Part shown: in pieces, positions 1 through 8,705 of the stretch | Layout of the letters: each line of letters opens with the position of its first letter | Numbering within the stretch: the first letter of the stretch is position 1 | Assembly (NCBI RefSeq): GCF_003946175.1 | Contig: NZ_RHOK01000013.1 | Location: 1-64,000, forward strand | From: Lacticaseibacillus suibinensis | GTDB taxonomy: Bacteria; Bacillota; Bacilli; Lactobacillales; Lactobacillaceae | Length of the DNA stretch: 64,000 nt | Reading direction: 5' to 3' | The notes under the pieces: model-generated | What the model saw: only the letters and a program-made list of their open reading frames with translations | What the model was told of the DNA's origin: nothing | The model's database searches: none | Position numbers and translations under genes: made by a program

Positions 1-720
1 AGCACCGGTATCACCGGTGAGGTCTTGGATCATGTCGTCAACATCGATGTCGCCATCGCCGTCGGCGTCAGTACCGCCATTATCCTTCCAAGCTTCGAAT
101 GCTGATTGACCAGCTGCGCCGGTATCACCCTTCGCACCTGTGTCACCCTTAAGATTTTGGATCATGTCGTCAACGTCGATGTCACCATCGTCGTCGGCAT
201 CAGTACCGCCATTATCCTTCCAAGCTTCGAATGCCGATTGACCAGCTGCGCCAGTATCACCCTTCGCACCTGTGTCACCCTTAAGATTTTGGATCATGTC
301 GTCAACATCGATGTCGCCATCGCCGTCGGCGTCAGTACCGCCATTATCCTTCCAAGCTTCGAATGCTGATTGACCAGCTGCGCCGGTATCACCCTTCGCA
401 CCTGTGTCACCCTTCGCACCTGTGTCACCCTTAAGATTTTGGATCATGTCGTCAACATCGATGTCGCCATCGCCGTCGGCGTCAGTACCGCCATTATCCT
501 TCCAAGCTTCGAATGCTGACTGTCCAGCTGCGCCGGTATCACCCTTCGCACCTGTGTCACCCTTAGCACCGGTATCACCGGTGAGGTCTTGGATCATGTC
601 GTCAACATCGATGTTGCCATCGCCGTCGGCGTCAGTACCGCCATTATCCTTCCAAGCTTCGAATGCTGATTGACCAGCTGCGCCGGTATCACCCTTCGCA
701 CCTGTGTCACCAACAGCACC
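1..720 (-). repeat. Tandem collagen-like / EF-hand-like coding repeats in the adhesin
   Basis: Near-identical DNA repeats of about 120-155 bp encode a unit of variable-length GDTGAKG triplets, then GQSAFEAWKDNGGT, then a 12-residue loop DADGDGDIDVDD and MIQNLKG or MIQDLTG. Five loops are visible, centred near 50, 200, 320, 475 and 615. Loop variants include DDDGD and GDGNI. Unit length varies by whole GDTGAK blocks, as expected for repeat expansion and contraction. The array continues past the left edge. Confidence 0.9.
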
Positions 721-3700
721 CGTTGCACCAGTATCACCCTTGGCCCCTTTAGGCAAAGTTATCTTCTCACCATTAGAAAGATTCAGAACGATATTGCCGT
801 CAGCATCAGTGGCGTAGTCCGTTATGCCAACACCATTTTGGCCATCCTTACCATCGTTAATGGTGTAGTCTTGACCGTCAATAGTCAGCGTATAACCTGT
901 GACTTTACCGTCTTTGGTAATCGGCTCAACGGCAATCATTGAGTCAGCACCGTGGTGAACCGTAATTTCCTTACCATCTGAGAATTCGATCACCGTATTG
1001 CCATCACCATCAAGTCGCTGGCCTGTAATTGTAAGTGGTGTGGCAGCATCCCCAGATGCACCTTTGTCACCAACAGGACCTTTATCACCTTGTGGACCTT
1101 TTTCGCCGACCGCGCCAGTTGCACCAGCCTCACCGGTTGCGCCTTTGTCACCAGCTTTGGGTTTAGCAACGTACATGACCCAGATATCTTGACCGGTCGT
1201 ATTAAAGGCAGCATCAGCTTTGCTGTCATCAGGTAGGAAGTTAATTTGGCCGCCGTTCATATCGGCCGTTGCGTAATAGTACAGGACACTGGTATCAAGA
1301 GTACCGCCAGCATCCGGTAGGTTCAATCCTTCACCGCTCAACTGATCAGGAATGTCATAATCGTTCGAGTAATCATAGCCTTCTTCACCAGAAACATTCT
1401 CAGGCGCTCTTAGTTCTACACCATTAACATCCTGGTAAACATAATGAACCACCCCGGTGCCGGTTTCGGGCGCAACTACTGTGTAGGTTGCAGTAATTGT
1501 GGCAGAATCATCCTGAGCGCTATCAGAACTTGAGAACAATGTGGCGGATTGATTAGCTGAAATGCCCTCAGTACCTATCGCGCTCCCGTCAATAACGGTC
1601 GGATTAACTGTATAGCCAGATATTACTTCCGGCGTAACGGTCTTAAACGCTGTGTCCTGAGTCCAAGCACCATATTCAACCACGGTATCTGACGGATCGT
1701 TTTCATCCGTGGTGTAAGTGCGACTGAAGGTCAGTTCTTGCTTATCAAGTTGCTGAGTTTCACCATCCTTGATCGCATCAACAATGATGGTCAATGTCTT
1801 GTGCGTTTCATCGTAGTGCTTAGCAGTTGGATCGTCTGGTGCTGGATGAACAACTAACTTCGGATCCTTGGTATAGGTAACCGTAACGTTCGCTGTCTGG
1901 TCCGCATCGCCGTCTGCGGCCTGCATCAAGGCTACCAGAGCATCAACGTTTGAACCATCATCCGTCGACGTTTTGCTCGCGACAATCTGCTTGTCGGCAG
2001 TATAGCCATCATAAGTGGTTGGGGTGTATTCGCTATACGTGTTCGCGACTGTCCAATCGCCGTAAGCCGTCGCTTCATTGCTGTCGCTGTTATCGTCTTT
2101 TTGATATTCGCGGGTCAAAGTGACAGTCTGAGTGTTCTGAATCGTCTTATTGCCGTCTTTGACCTCGGTGACCGTGACAGTCAAGGTTTTGTGGGTGGCG
2201 TCGTAATGCGGGTCTGTGGTTGCTGTCGGCGGCTGGTGCCACTGCAAGTTCGGTGTATCCGCAGTGTAGTTAACATTACGAGTCACGACAAAAGCGGTAA
2301 ACCCATTCTTACCAACAAAACCACCACCGACGCCACTCACGTTGCCTACTGTTTTAGCCACCCCTTGCAAATCCGGGGATTTGATATCCTGGTTTGTTGT
2401 ATCATCAATAACAGCCTTTGCCCCAGCAACGACCGGCACGTATTGTGGAGCGTTTGTGATGCCACTCAGCAAAATGGTATCGTCACTACCGGGGGTCCCT
2501 GACGGATTGGTTGTCCAAGGCGTGTAGTGAATGGTGCCACTATCATCGATGGTCGCAGTGCGGTAAATCGAAGTACCTTCAATCTCTTTATCCGTTGGTA
2601 AACCAGAAACGTCACCAGTGTAGTGAATATGCGTGCCAACTGTGGCAATCAGATAACGAGAAGTGACCCCAATCGGATCACCATCATTTTGGTTTCCTGG
2701 CTCAGTCGGCGTATAAATGTGTGGCCCATTTGCTTTGTACACAATTTTGAGACTCTGTGTATCGCCTGTTTGGATGATATAGCTGCTGGCAGTCGGGTCA
2801 GTCTCGACGGTGTAGCCATCAACGGTTTTATTCAACCCAGCAAAATCAAGCGTATCACCCGTCACGCCTGTGTAGTCAACACTGCTTTGCCCATCGGTGT
2901 TCTGAAGACTAGAGCCTGCTTCATCAACGAAGGATACTGTTACTTTCCATTCTTTGGCGAAAGTAATCTTAACAACGGGCATCCCCTCGGCAAACTTCAA
3001 TGGGGCAATTGTGCCATCACCGGCAAGTTGATAACCAGTGACCGTCTTGTTAATACCAGCAGCGGTCCAGTCCACATCGGTATCGGGTTGGCCGCTTAAC
3101 GTGTAGACAGACTTACCATCCGTGTTCGTCACGGCTTTGCCATCAGTATCAACCAAGTTGACCGTCAAAGTCACATCAGGAATCTTTTCGAAGACGATTT
3201 TAACTAGGTTACTATCGCTATCGGTTACCGTATAGGCAGTAGATGTGCCATCGTTTTTCAGGCGGTAGCCAGGTAGCTCTTTATTGATATTGGCCTTGGC
3301 AAAATCGGCTGAGGTGAGGACGTCTCCCACGGCGGCATCAATCTGGTAGGTGGTGGTGTAACCATCAAGGCTGATGACCGTACCATTGTCATCAACAAGT
3401 TCGACCAGAACCCCGGCCTTCTTCTTGTACGCAATATCAACAGTCGTATTGTCCGCCACAATCGTCGTTGCGGTAGTGGTACCATCAGTCACCAATTCAT
3501 ACCCGGCGATATCCTTATCGATACCAAGCTTGGAGAAGTCAACAGCTTCCCCGATTGGGCCCGTGTACGAATAGGTGTTCTTCTTGCTACCCGCTTCAAC
3601 CAACTTGCCATTTTGATCAACCAAATTAACAGTGACCGTGCCCGTAGGAATCTTGTCGTAAACCACATCGAAAACTTGATCATCCGAGGAGGTTACTGTG

Positions 3701-5142
3701 TAATACTGCGTTTTTGATTTGGAAGCCTCCTGCATCGTATAACCTGGCACATTAAAGTTCCAGTACTTTGCGGGAGCGATGGCAGATCCGGCAGTGTACC
3801 CTGTACTGGTACCAAAAGTTGATTTACCCTCAGTATTTTTGACGGGGTTACCGTCTGGATCAACCAAATTAAAGGTCACATTGTGCTTCTTCTGAGTATA
3901 AGAGATATCGACAGACTGCGGAGAATCCCCATACGTCAGTGCTGCACTTGTGCCGTCATCAGTAAGCGTCCAATCGTCAACAGTCTTATCAATTTGACTA
4001 AAATCAACAGAAGCACCAAGAGTACCGGTCAGAGTGACTGATTTCTTAACTTGTTTGGTTGGATCCGATGCGCTAATAAAATTAACCGTAATCGGAGCGC
4101 CTTGCGTTTTCTTCCCTTGATAAGTGATGGTGAGTTCGGAAATACCATGATCTTTGAACTCATTCGGGGAATCAAGTCCTAGGTCAGCCAATGATGTGGT
4201 CAAGTCCGCAAAGTTAGTCGCCTTGGCAAACGTGCTCTGAAGTACGGATTGCGTGGTCGAATCTAGATTGGTCGTGGTTTTTGCTGGACTGAATTCATAG
4301 TTAGCTGGCGCGCTCAGTGGGGTAAAGTCGATATTCCCATCTAGCGGTAAATCAATGCTTTGGGCGGAATCGGGAATTTCGTTGCCGTCATCATCCAGGT
4401 ACTTGTAATTAACGGTGAACGTTTCTGCAACCGGCGCAGTATCACCGGTATCACCGGTATCGCCCGTGCTTCCTGTACTCCCCGTGTCGCCTGGATTAAG
4501 TACTACGCCATCATCGTTTGAAATCTGAATATCCTTCAACAAAGTGGGATTTGGTGACAGTGGCTGAACATAAATCCCCACATAACCACCGGATTCACCG
4601 AATAGCTGCTCCACAATGTCAGCCGGAAAGGTGTATTTAAAGCCACCGGCACCAGCCACGGTCGTGCTTGAGAACCAGCCCAGCAGCGGGACACCACCGG
4701 TCTCAGAACGATCACCAAAATCGAGCTGTACTGGATCCGACTCAGCGCCAGTAGTCGTGTTAACTAAGGTCACGCGTTCCAGATAGACCTCTTTTGGTAG
4801 GCCGTCCACGGTGACGGAAACAGGCTGATCAACAGCAATATGCCCACTGCCGTCATCAATCCCAGAGACAGTAATCGTTGCATGGACTTCCGTGCCACGA
4901 ATGTTGACATATGCGTCTGAAGGCCTTGTTTCGCTAATTGTATCTCCGGCTGCCGCCCTCGTAACCTGAAGGCCAGAAGTACTTAGAATGCTGGGACCAA
5001 TAATTGAGCCACCACCAATAACAGTACCGGCAAACATGGTGAATGCAAAACGCCAAAATTTTCCGGCCTTATACATTTTATAATCTTTTACGACTGGGTC
5101 ATACGGTTTAAGTAGCGGACCCGATTTTGGTCTTGATTTCAT
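1..5142 (-). CDS. Giant KxYKxGKxW surface adhesin with MucBP-like, Mub-B2-like and collagen/EF-hand repeats (partial)
   Basis: The frame is open for 1714 codons from ATG 5142 to the left edge, so the C-terminus and any wall anchor lie outside. A GGAGGAG box precedes the start. Residues 23-31 read KMYKAGKFW, the KxYKxGKxW signal typical of large secreted adhesins of lactobacilli, followed by a hydrophobic stretch and an AAA cleavage region. A short GDTGSTG-type segment lies near residues 218-234. Several MucBP-like units follow (recurring pattern GYxLxxDG... with VNLVDxxGK). Two Mub-B2-like units lie near residues 977-1050 and 1100-1180 (HYDxTHKTLT ... YGxWT). Collagen-like GxT/GxK triplets lie near 1327-1360, and from about 1480 they alternate with five SAFEAWKDNGG-EF-hand units. 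Probable role: mucus or matrix adhesion, possibly calcium-stiffened (inference). Repeat-rich sequence is prone to assembly collapse. Confidence 0.9.
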   Translation of the reverse strand, partial: MKSRPKSGPLLKPYDPVVKDYKMYKAGKFWRFAFTMFAGTVIGGGSIIGPSILSTSGLQVTRAAAGDTISETRPSDAYVNIRGTEVHATITVSGIDDGSGHIAVDQPVSVTVDGLPKEVYLERVTLVNTTTGAESDPVQLDFGDRSETGGVPLLGWFSSTTVAGAGGFKYTFPADIVEQLFGESGGYVGIYVQPLSPNPTLLKDIQISNDDGVVLNPGDTGSTGSTGDTGDTGDTAPVAETFTVNYKYLDDDGNEIPDSAQSIDLPLDGNIDFTPLSAPANYEFSPAKTTTNLDSTTQSVLQSTFAKATNFADLTTSLADLGLDSPNEFKDHGISELTITYQGKKTQGAPITVNFISASDPTKQVKKSVTLTGTLGASVDFSQIDKTVDDWTLTDDGTSAALTYGDSPQSVDISYTQKKHNVTFNLVDPDGNPVKNTEGKSTFGTSTGYTAGSAIAPAKYWNFNVPGYTMQEASKSKTQYYTVTSSDDQVFDVVYDKIPTGTVTVNLVDQNGKLVEAGSKKNTYSYTGPIGEAVDFSKLGIDKDIAGYELVTDGTTTATTIVADNTTVDIAYKKKAGVLVELVDDNGTVISLDGYTTTYQIDAAVGDVLTSADFAKANINKELPGYRLKNDGTSTAYTVTDSDSNLVKIVFEKIPDVTLTVNLVDTDGKAVTNTDGKSVYTLSGQPDTDVDWTAAGINKTVTGYQLAGDGTIAPLKFAEGMPVVKITFAKEWKVTVSFVDEAGSSLQNTDGQSSVDYTGVTGDTLDFAGLNKTVDGYTVETDPTASSYIIQTGDTQSLKIVYKANGPHIYTPTEPGNQNDGDPIGVTSRYLIATVGTHIHYTGDVSGLPTDKEIEGTSIYRTATIDDSGTIHYTPWTTNPSGTPGSDDTILLSGITNAPQYVPVVAGAKAVIDDTTNQDIKSPDLQGVAKTVGNVSGVGGGFVGKNGFTAFVVTRNVNYTADTPNLQWHQPPTATTDPHYDATHKTLTVTVTEVKDGNKTIQNTQTVTLTREYQKDDNSDSNEATAYGDWTVANTYSEYTPTTYDGYTADKQIVASKTSTDDGSNVDALVALMQAADGDADQTANVTVTYTKDPKLVVHPAPDDPTAKHYDETHKTLTIIVDAIKDGETQQLDKQELTFSRTYTTDENDPSDTVVEYGAWTQDTAFKTVTPEVISGYTVNPTVIDGSAIGTEGISANQSATLFSSSDSAQDDSATITATYTVVAPETGTGVVHYVYQDVNGVELRAPENVSGEEGYDYSNDYDIPDQLSGEGLNLPDAGGTLDTSVLYYYATADMNGGQINFLPDDSKADAAFNTTGQDIWVMYVAKPKAGDKGATGEAGATGAVGEKGPQGDKGPVGDKGASGDAATPLTITGQRLDGDGNTVIEFSDGKEITVHHGADSMIAVEPITKDGKVTGYTLTIDGQDYTINDGKDGQNGVGITDYATDADGNIVLNLSNGEKITLPKGAKGDTGATGAVGDTGAKGDTGAAGQSAFEAWKDNGGTDADGDGNIDVDDMIQDLTGDTGAKGDTGAKGDTGAAGQSAFEAWKDNGGTDADGDGDIDVDDMIQNLKGDTGAKGDTGAKGDTGAAGQSAFEAWKDNGGTDADGDGDIDVDDMIQNLKGDTGAKGDTGAAGQSAFEAWKDNGGTDADDDGDIDVDDMIQNLKGDTGAKGDTGAAGQSAFEAWKDNGGTDADGDGDIDVDDMIQDLTGDTGA

Positions 5143-5218
5143 CGTACTCCTCCTTATATCATGCCAAAGCATTGTACCCATATAAGATTAGCAGGGTTAA
5201 CAACCCTACGTTGAGACG

Positions 5219-5224
5219 AGTATA
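5219..5224 (-). promoter_or_regulatory. Candidate extended -10 of the adhesin gene
   Basis: On the minus strand TGCTATACT forms an extended -10 about 75 nt upstream of the ATG at 5142. No good -35 is present. Just upstream the heptamer TTTTACG occurs twice with an 11-bp period (about 5228-5247), which could be a regulator-binding direct repeat (inference). Confidence 0.45.
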
Positions 5225-5467
5225 GCATTCGTAAAAGCAACGTAAAAGTCAATTAACAAAAAGTTTTTTTGTTTTTTTGGGATTGGGTTTCGTGAAAATC
5301 ATTGATATGACAAATTTCTATGTACACAAGAGCTAAGGTTGGAATAATTTAAAAATTTGTAGGAACAAAATATTTGTTGAAATATGATAGACCATGTTAA
5401 CGATTGGTTAAGTCTCAGCACAGGAATACTAACCTAGTCAGCAGACGGCCTTGGTGATGGTTCTGGA

Positions 5468-5500
5468 GTGAAAACCACCCGTAAAACGGGTGGTTTTCAC
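5468..5500. repeat. Perfect 14-bp hairpin, IS200/IS605-type terminal palindrome
   Basis: The arms gtgaaaaccacccg and cgggtggttttcac flank the loop taaaa. Elements of the IS200/IS605 family carry subterminal hairpins instead of inverted repeats. This one lies just beyond the 3' end of the tnpA relic, as expected for a right end. It would also work as a terminator-like structure. Confidence 0.6.
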
Positions 5501-5546
5501 TGGGGCTATAACCCCCCGCTACTAGCTGCATCTCAAGGCGCTGGCC

Positions 5547-5890
5547 TCATTCACCGCGTTCAAGGCCTACTGCGATTGCCGCTTTAACTGCCTCTGGAAG
5601 AGGCTCGTGTCCCAATCTGACTACTTTGTTAGCTGCTTGATTGCTTCTAAACGGTTCCTCATATTCACAGACGCTCACCTTATCGATTGCGATATCGCTC
5701 TGCTCTTGACTCGAATGTGCTTGGCAACGGCGTCGCCGGTAAGCCCCACCATACTGACACAGTAACCTTCTGCCCAAAAGTGGCGATTGCCAAACTTAGA
5801 TTTCAGATTCGCGTGTTTATCAAACATCGCCAGCACACTCTTACCTTTGAAATAGCCCATGTATGCGAACACGCTAAGCTTCGGCGGCAT
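5547..5890 (-). pseudogene. tnpA: IS200/IS605-family transposase TnpA, truncated and frameshifted
   Basis: Minus-strand translation from 5890 gives the C-terminal half of an IS200-type Y1 transposase: MGYFKGKS, then FDKHANLKSKFGNRHFWAEGYCV. The frame breaks near 5715 and continues in another frame as SDIAIDKVSVCEYEEPF, to a stop at 5547. Family members are about 150 residues. The N-terminal part, including the metal-binding HUH segment, is absent to the right of 5890, so the element is dead. The downstream hairpin at 5468-5500 probably marks its end. Recognised from the GNRHFW and EYEEPF family blocks. Confidence 0.8.
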
Positions 5891-6034
5891 CTACCGGTTA
5901 TTTTGGCCAATCCATTCAGAATATGGTTTAGGGAGTTTAAACATTCTTATCGGTCACTGCTCGTGCTGTTGGCTAAGTTGCCAGTAGCACCTGATCTCAG
6001 AAATTATTTGTTCATTATTTAACTATAATCCGTT

Positions 6035-6048
6035 CGTAAGCGCTTTCT
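6035..6048 (+). promoter_or_regulatory. cre-like box (CcpA) overlapping the promoter of the 6103 gene
   Basis: cgtaagcgctttct matches the cre consensus TGWAARCGYTWNCW at 13 of 14 positions. It lies just upstream of an extended -10 (TG-c-TATACT, 6053-6061), covering the -35 position. Carbon catabolite repression of the small downstream gene is plausible (inference). Confidence 0.55.
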
Positions 6049-6102
6049 TTTGTGCTATACTTTGTGTGAACATTTTAACAAAGTCTGAAGGAGGAACCAT
6101 CA

Positions 6103-6387
6103 ATGGACAACCAGACCCAACTTGTTACTGCCATGCAAACCCTCGCTGAGGCCCTCGAACATCGCGTCCCAGCGGCTGCAACAACTAAGCTCATCAGCGA
6201 AACCGCAACCAGCCTCGCCCAATGCAATGGGGTGGCTTTTACCGGCACCTTCCAGCAATTTCTCAATCGAGTGCCGGTCACGAAATTCTCGGATGGTTTA
6301 TCCTTCACCCCTGAAGAACACCGCCTCTGGCAACAAGTGGAAGCACACAAGCAGCTCGGCAATAATCTTTGGGCCGCCCGCGTTTAG
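6103..6387 (+). CDS. Small hypothetical helical protein (94 aa)
   Basis: The ATG at 6103 has a strong AAGGAGG box 8 nt upstream, a good extended -10 at 6053-6061, and a bidirectional terminator right after the stop, so it is a genuine monocistronic gene. The product is soluble, alanine- and glutamine-rich and probably all-helical, with no signal peptide or membrane segment. Size and helical character recall EntA_Immun-type bacteriocin immunity proteins, but no diagnostic motif is visible and no bacteriocin gene is nearby, so I do not assign that function. The cre-like box over the promoter suggests expression is controlled by sugar supply. Confidence 0.75.
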   Translation: MDNQTQLVTAMQTLAEALEHRVPAAATTKLISETATSLAQCNGVAFTGTFQQFLNRVPVTKFSDGLSFTPEEHRLWQQVEAHKQLGNNLWAARV

Positions 6388-6394
6388 CGCACAC

Positions 6395-6432
6395 AAAATC
6401 AGGCATGACCATCGTGGTCATGCCTGATTTTT
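6395..6432. terminator. Bidirectional Rho-independent terminator
   Basis: Arms aaaatcaggcatgacc and ggtcatgcctgattttt surround a 4-base loop, with A and T tracts on both sides. It serves the + strand gene at 6103 and the converging tex gene. Confidence 0.85.
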
Positions 6433-8590
6433 ATCTAGGGGCCACCATGGTGAGCTGAATGCGCTCGCGTTGCAGATCCACCGATTCAATCCACACCTCG
6501 ACGACATCCCCCACTGCAACCACTGTTTTGGGATCACTGACAAAATGGCTCGCCATTTTGGACACATGCACCAGACCATCGTGCTTGACCCCAATGTCCA
6601 CAAAGGCCCCGAAGTCCACCACGTTGCGAACGGTCCCTTGCAGCTGCATCCCTGGCTTCAAATCTTCTATCGTGAGCACATCCTGCCGTAGCAGCGGCGC
6701 GGCTAGGCTGTCTCGCAAATCACGTCCCGGATGCTGCAGGCTGCTGATGATGTCTTCAATGGTTTCGGCGCCCACGCCAGCGGCCAAAAATGGCGCGGGG
6801 TCGACTTCAAGGACTTGTGCCACTTCATCAGTCCCCACTGCTTTGGACGTCAGGCCAGCGACTTTCAGTAATTGCTTGGCCACCGGATAACTTTCCGGAT
6901 GGATATCGGTATTGTCCAACGGCTGTTTACCCCCGATGATTCGCAGGAACCCCACCGCCTGCTCATAGGCTTTCGGGCCGAGGCGCGGCACCTTCCTAAG
7001 TTCCGTACGACTTTCATAGCGGCCATGTTCATCGCGGTAAGCCACAATGTTTTGAGCGATGGTTTGTGATAACCCCGAAATCCGCGCCAACAGCTGATAG
7101 CTAGCGGTATTGAGATTAACGCCCACCCGATTGACGGCCCGCTCGACCACGGCATCGACCTCATTGGCCAACGCCTTGGCCGGCAAATCATGTTGGTACT
7201 GACCGACGCCGACTGAGGCGGGATCGATTTTTACCAGCTCCGCCAAGGGGTCTTGCAGGCGGCGGGCAATGCTGATGGCGCTACGTTGCTCCACGTGCAG
7301 GTCGGGGAATTCATCCCGGGCTTCCTGGCTGGCTGAATATACCGACGCCCCGGCTTCATTGACGATAACATAATAAATTGGCCATGCCACCTGTTTGATC
7401 GTTTCCGCGACAAAAGCCTCTGACTCGCGGCTGGCGGTACCATTCCCAATCGCAATCATGGTCACATGGTACTGTTCAAGCAGCGCCACGAACTCACCGG
7501 CAGCCGCCCCCCGCTTAGCTTCAGGTGCGGGCTTGTGAGGATAAATCACTGCTTTCGCAAGGAATTTACCATTTTCATCCACAACGGCGAGCTTACAGCC
7601 GGTGCGGTACGCCGGATCAAAACCCAGCACCACCTTGCCGCGAATTGGGGCCTGCATCAACAGGTTGTACAGATTTTGGCCAAAGACCTTGATGGACCGT
7701 TCCTCGGCGACCACTGTCAGTTCCCCGCGGGATTCGCGCTCAATGGCCGGGCCGATGAAGCGCTTATAGGCATCTTGGTAGGCGGATTCAATGGCCGCCG
7801 TGGCCTCGGTGACAGGCTGTTCGCCAAGCAATTTGAAGTGCAAATAGTGCATGATGGCTTCAGTATCCACTTGCACTTTCACCGTCAAGATTTTCTCTTT
7901 TTCACCGCGGTTAAGCGCTAAGGTGCGAGTCGCGGTCATTTTGGTGATGCTTTCGCTGAAGTCGTAGTACTGCCGGTATACGCCTTTCTCATCGAGGGCG
8001 GCGGCTTTGGGTTTCAGCGCCGCCGTGATGTTACCAGTGCGCGTGGTGTAACCGCGGATCCAACTGCGCAAATCAGCGCGGTCACTGAAGGTTTCCGCCA
8101 AGATTTCATGCGCGCCAGCTAAAGCTTCGGCCGCTGTTGGCACTTCGGCAGTGACGTACTTTTCGGCCGCAGTGGTGATACTGGTGTGCGGAAATTGCAA
8201 CACCCAATCGGCCAGCGGCTGCAGGCCTTGGACTTTGGCGATGGCGGCTTTGGTTTGGCGCTTTTGCTTGTAAGGCAAATAAAGGTCTTCCACCTCTTGC
8301 AGTTTGGTGGCGGCATTGATTTTTTGCGCCAAGGCCGAGGTCAGTTGCCCCTGCTCCGTGATGCTTTTGATTACTGCAGCTTTGCGGTCCTGCAGCGCCG
8401 TGACTTGCTGATAGGCGGTTTCAATGGCCTGAATTTGCACTTCATCAAGGCTTCCGGTCATTTCCTTGCGGTACCGCGCGATGAATGGGACGGTGTTGCC
8501 ATCCTGCATCAAGGTCAGCACGGTACTGATTTGATGCACACTAATATCGGTTAGACTTTGATGCACGAGTTGTATGGTTTGAGCTTCCAA
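6431..8590 (-). CDS. tex: Tex family RNA-binding transcription accessory protein
   Basis: At 719 aa this has the full length of Tex. Order: N-terminal helical Tex domain; YqgF/RNase H-like domain near residue 317 (VVLGFDPAYRTGCKLAVVD); helix-hairpin-helix segment near 487-520 (NRVGVNLNTASYQLL); C-terminal S1 RNA-binding domain near 645-715 (GTVRNVVDFGAFVDIG). Tex is a cytoplasmic nucleic-acid-binding factor linked to transcription and RNA turnover. The start is TTG at 8590, with AGGAG 7 nt upstream; no better ATG precedes it. A cre-like sequence (aagcgctttct on the + strand, about 8590-8600) overlaps the start region, and its use is uncertain. Monocistronic, ending in the shared terminator at 6395-6432. 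Confidence 0.95.
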   Translation of the reverse strand: MEAQTIQLVHQSLTDISVHQISTVLTLMQDGNTVPFIARYRKEMTGSLDEVQIQAIETAYQQVTALQDRKAAVIKSITEQGQLTSALAQKINAATKLQEVEDLYLPYKQKRQTKAAIAKVQGLQPLADWVLQFPHTSITTAAEKYVTAEVPTAAEALAGAHEILAETFSDRADLRSWIRGYTTRTGNITAALKPKAAALDEKGVYRQYYDFSESITKMTATRTLALNRGEKEKILTVKVQVDTEAIMHYLHFKLLGEQPVTEATAAIESAYQDAYKRFIGPAIERESRGELTVVAEERSIKVFGQNLYNLLMQAPIRGKVVLGFDPAYRTGCKLAVVDENGKFLAKAVIYPHKPAPEAKRGAAAGEFVALLEQYHVTMIAIGNGTASRESEAFVAETIKQVAWPIYYVIVNEAGASVYSASQEARDEFPDLHVEQRSAISIARRLQDPLAELVKIDPASVGVGQYQHDLPAKALANEVDAVVERAVNRVGVNLNTASYQLLARISGLSQTIAQNIVAYRDEHGRYESRTELRKVPRLGPKAYEQAVGFLRIIGGKQPLDNTDIHPESYPVAKQLLKVAGLTSKAVGTDEVAQVLEVDPAPFLAAGVGAETIEDIISSLQHPGRDLRDSLAAPLLRQDVLTIEDLKPGMQLQGTVRNVVDFGAFVDIGVKHDGLVHVSKMASHFVSDPKTVVAVGDVVEVWIESVDLQRERIQLTMVAPR

Positions 8591-8705
8591 GCGCTTTCTC
8601 CTGCTTTCTTCATTTGGTGATGATAGGTCTTATTTTAATCGAGATGCGGCCGCTTGGCCAACTTGCCACCAAATCAGTCGGCATGGCCCAGGCTCGATAC
8701 TAGGC

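Larger units (their letters stand above)
5143..5546. other. AT-rich intergenic region upstream of the adhesin
   Basis: This gene-free stretch holds the adhesin promoter and leader (about 5143-5260), then AT-rich sequence without a convincing ORF (about 5270-5450), then the end of an IS200-like relic with its terminal hairpin (5468-5500). Base composition is clearly lower in GC than in the flanking genes. Confidence 0.7.

Noticed and set aside
1-700. Possible CRISPR array or intergenic satellite because of regular direct repeats
   Set aside because: The repeats lie in one long open minus-strand frame and encode collagen/EF-hand units. Spacers are not unique sequences, and lengths differ by multiples of three.
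5687-6022. + strand ORF of 111 codons over the IS200 relic
   Set aside because: It is antisense to the tnpA remnant and has no start signal or similarity.
6103-6387. Bacteriocin immunity protein assignment for the 94-aa gene
   Set aside because: Only size and helical character fit. No diagnostic residues and no bacteriocin or transporter genes nearby.
7466-7921. Long + strand ORFs inside tex, the SNF2 gene, GH84, manA and murT
   Set aside because: These are antisense shadows of high-GC coding sequence with strong codon bias on the other strand and have no ribosome sites.
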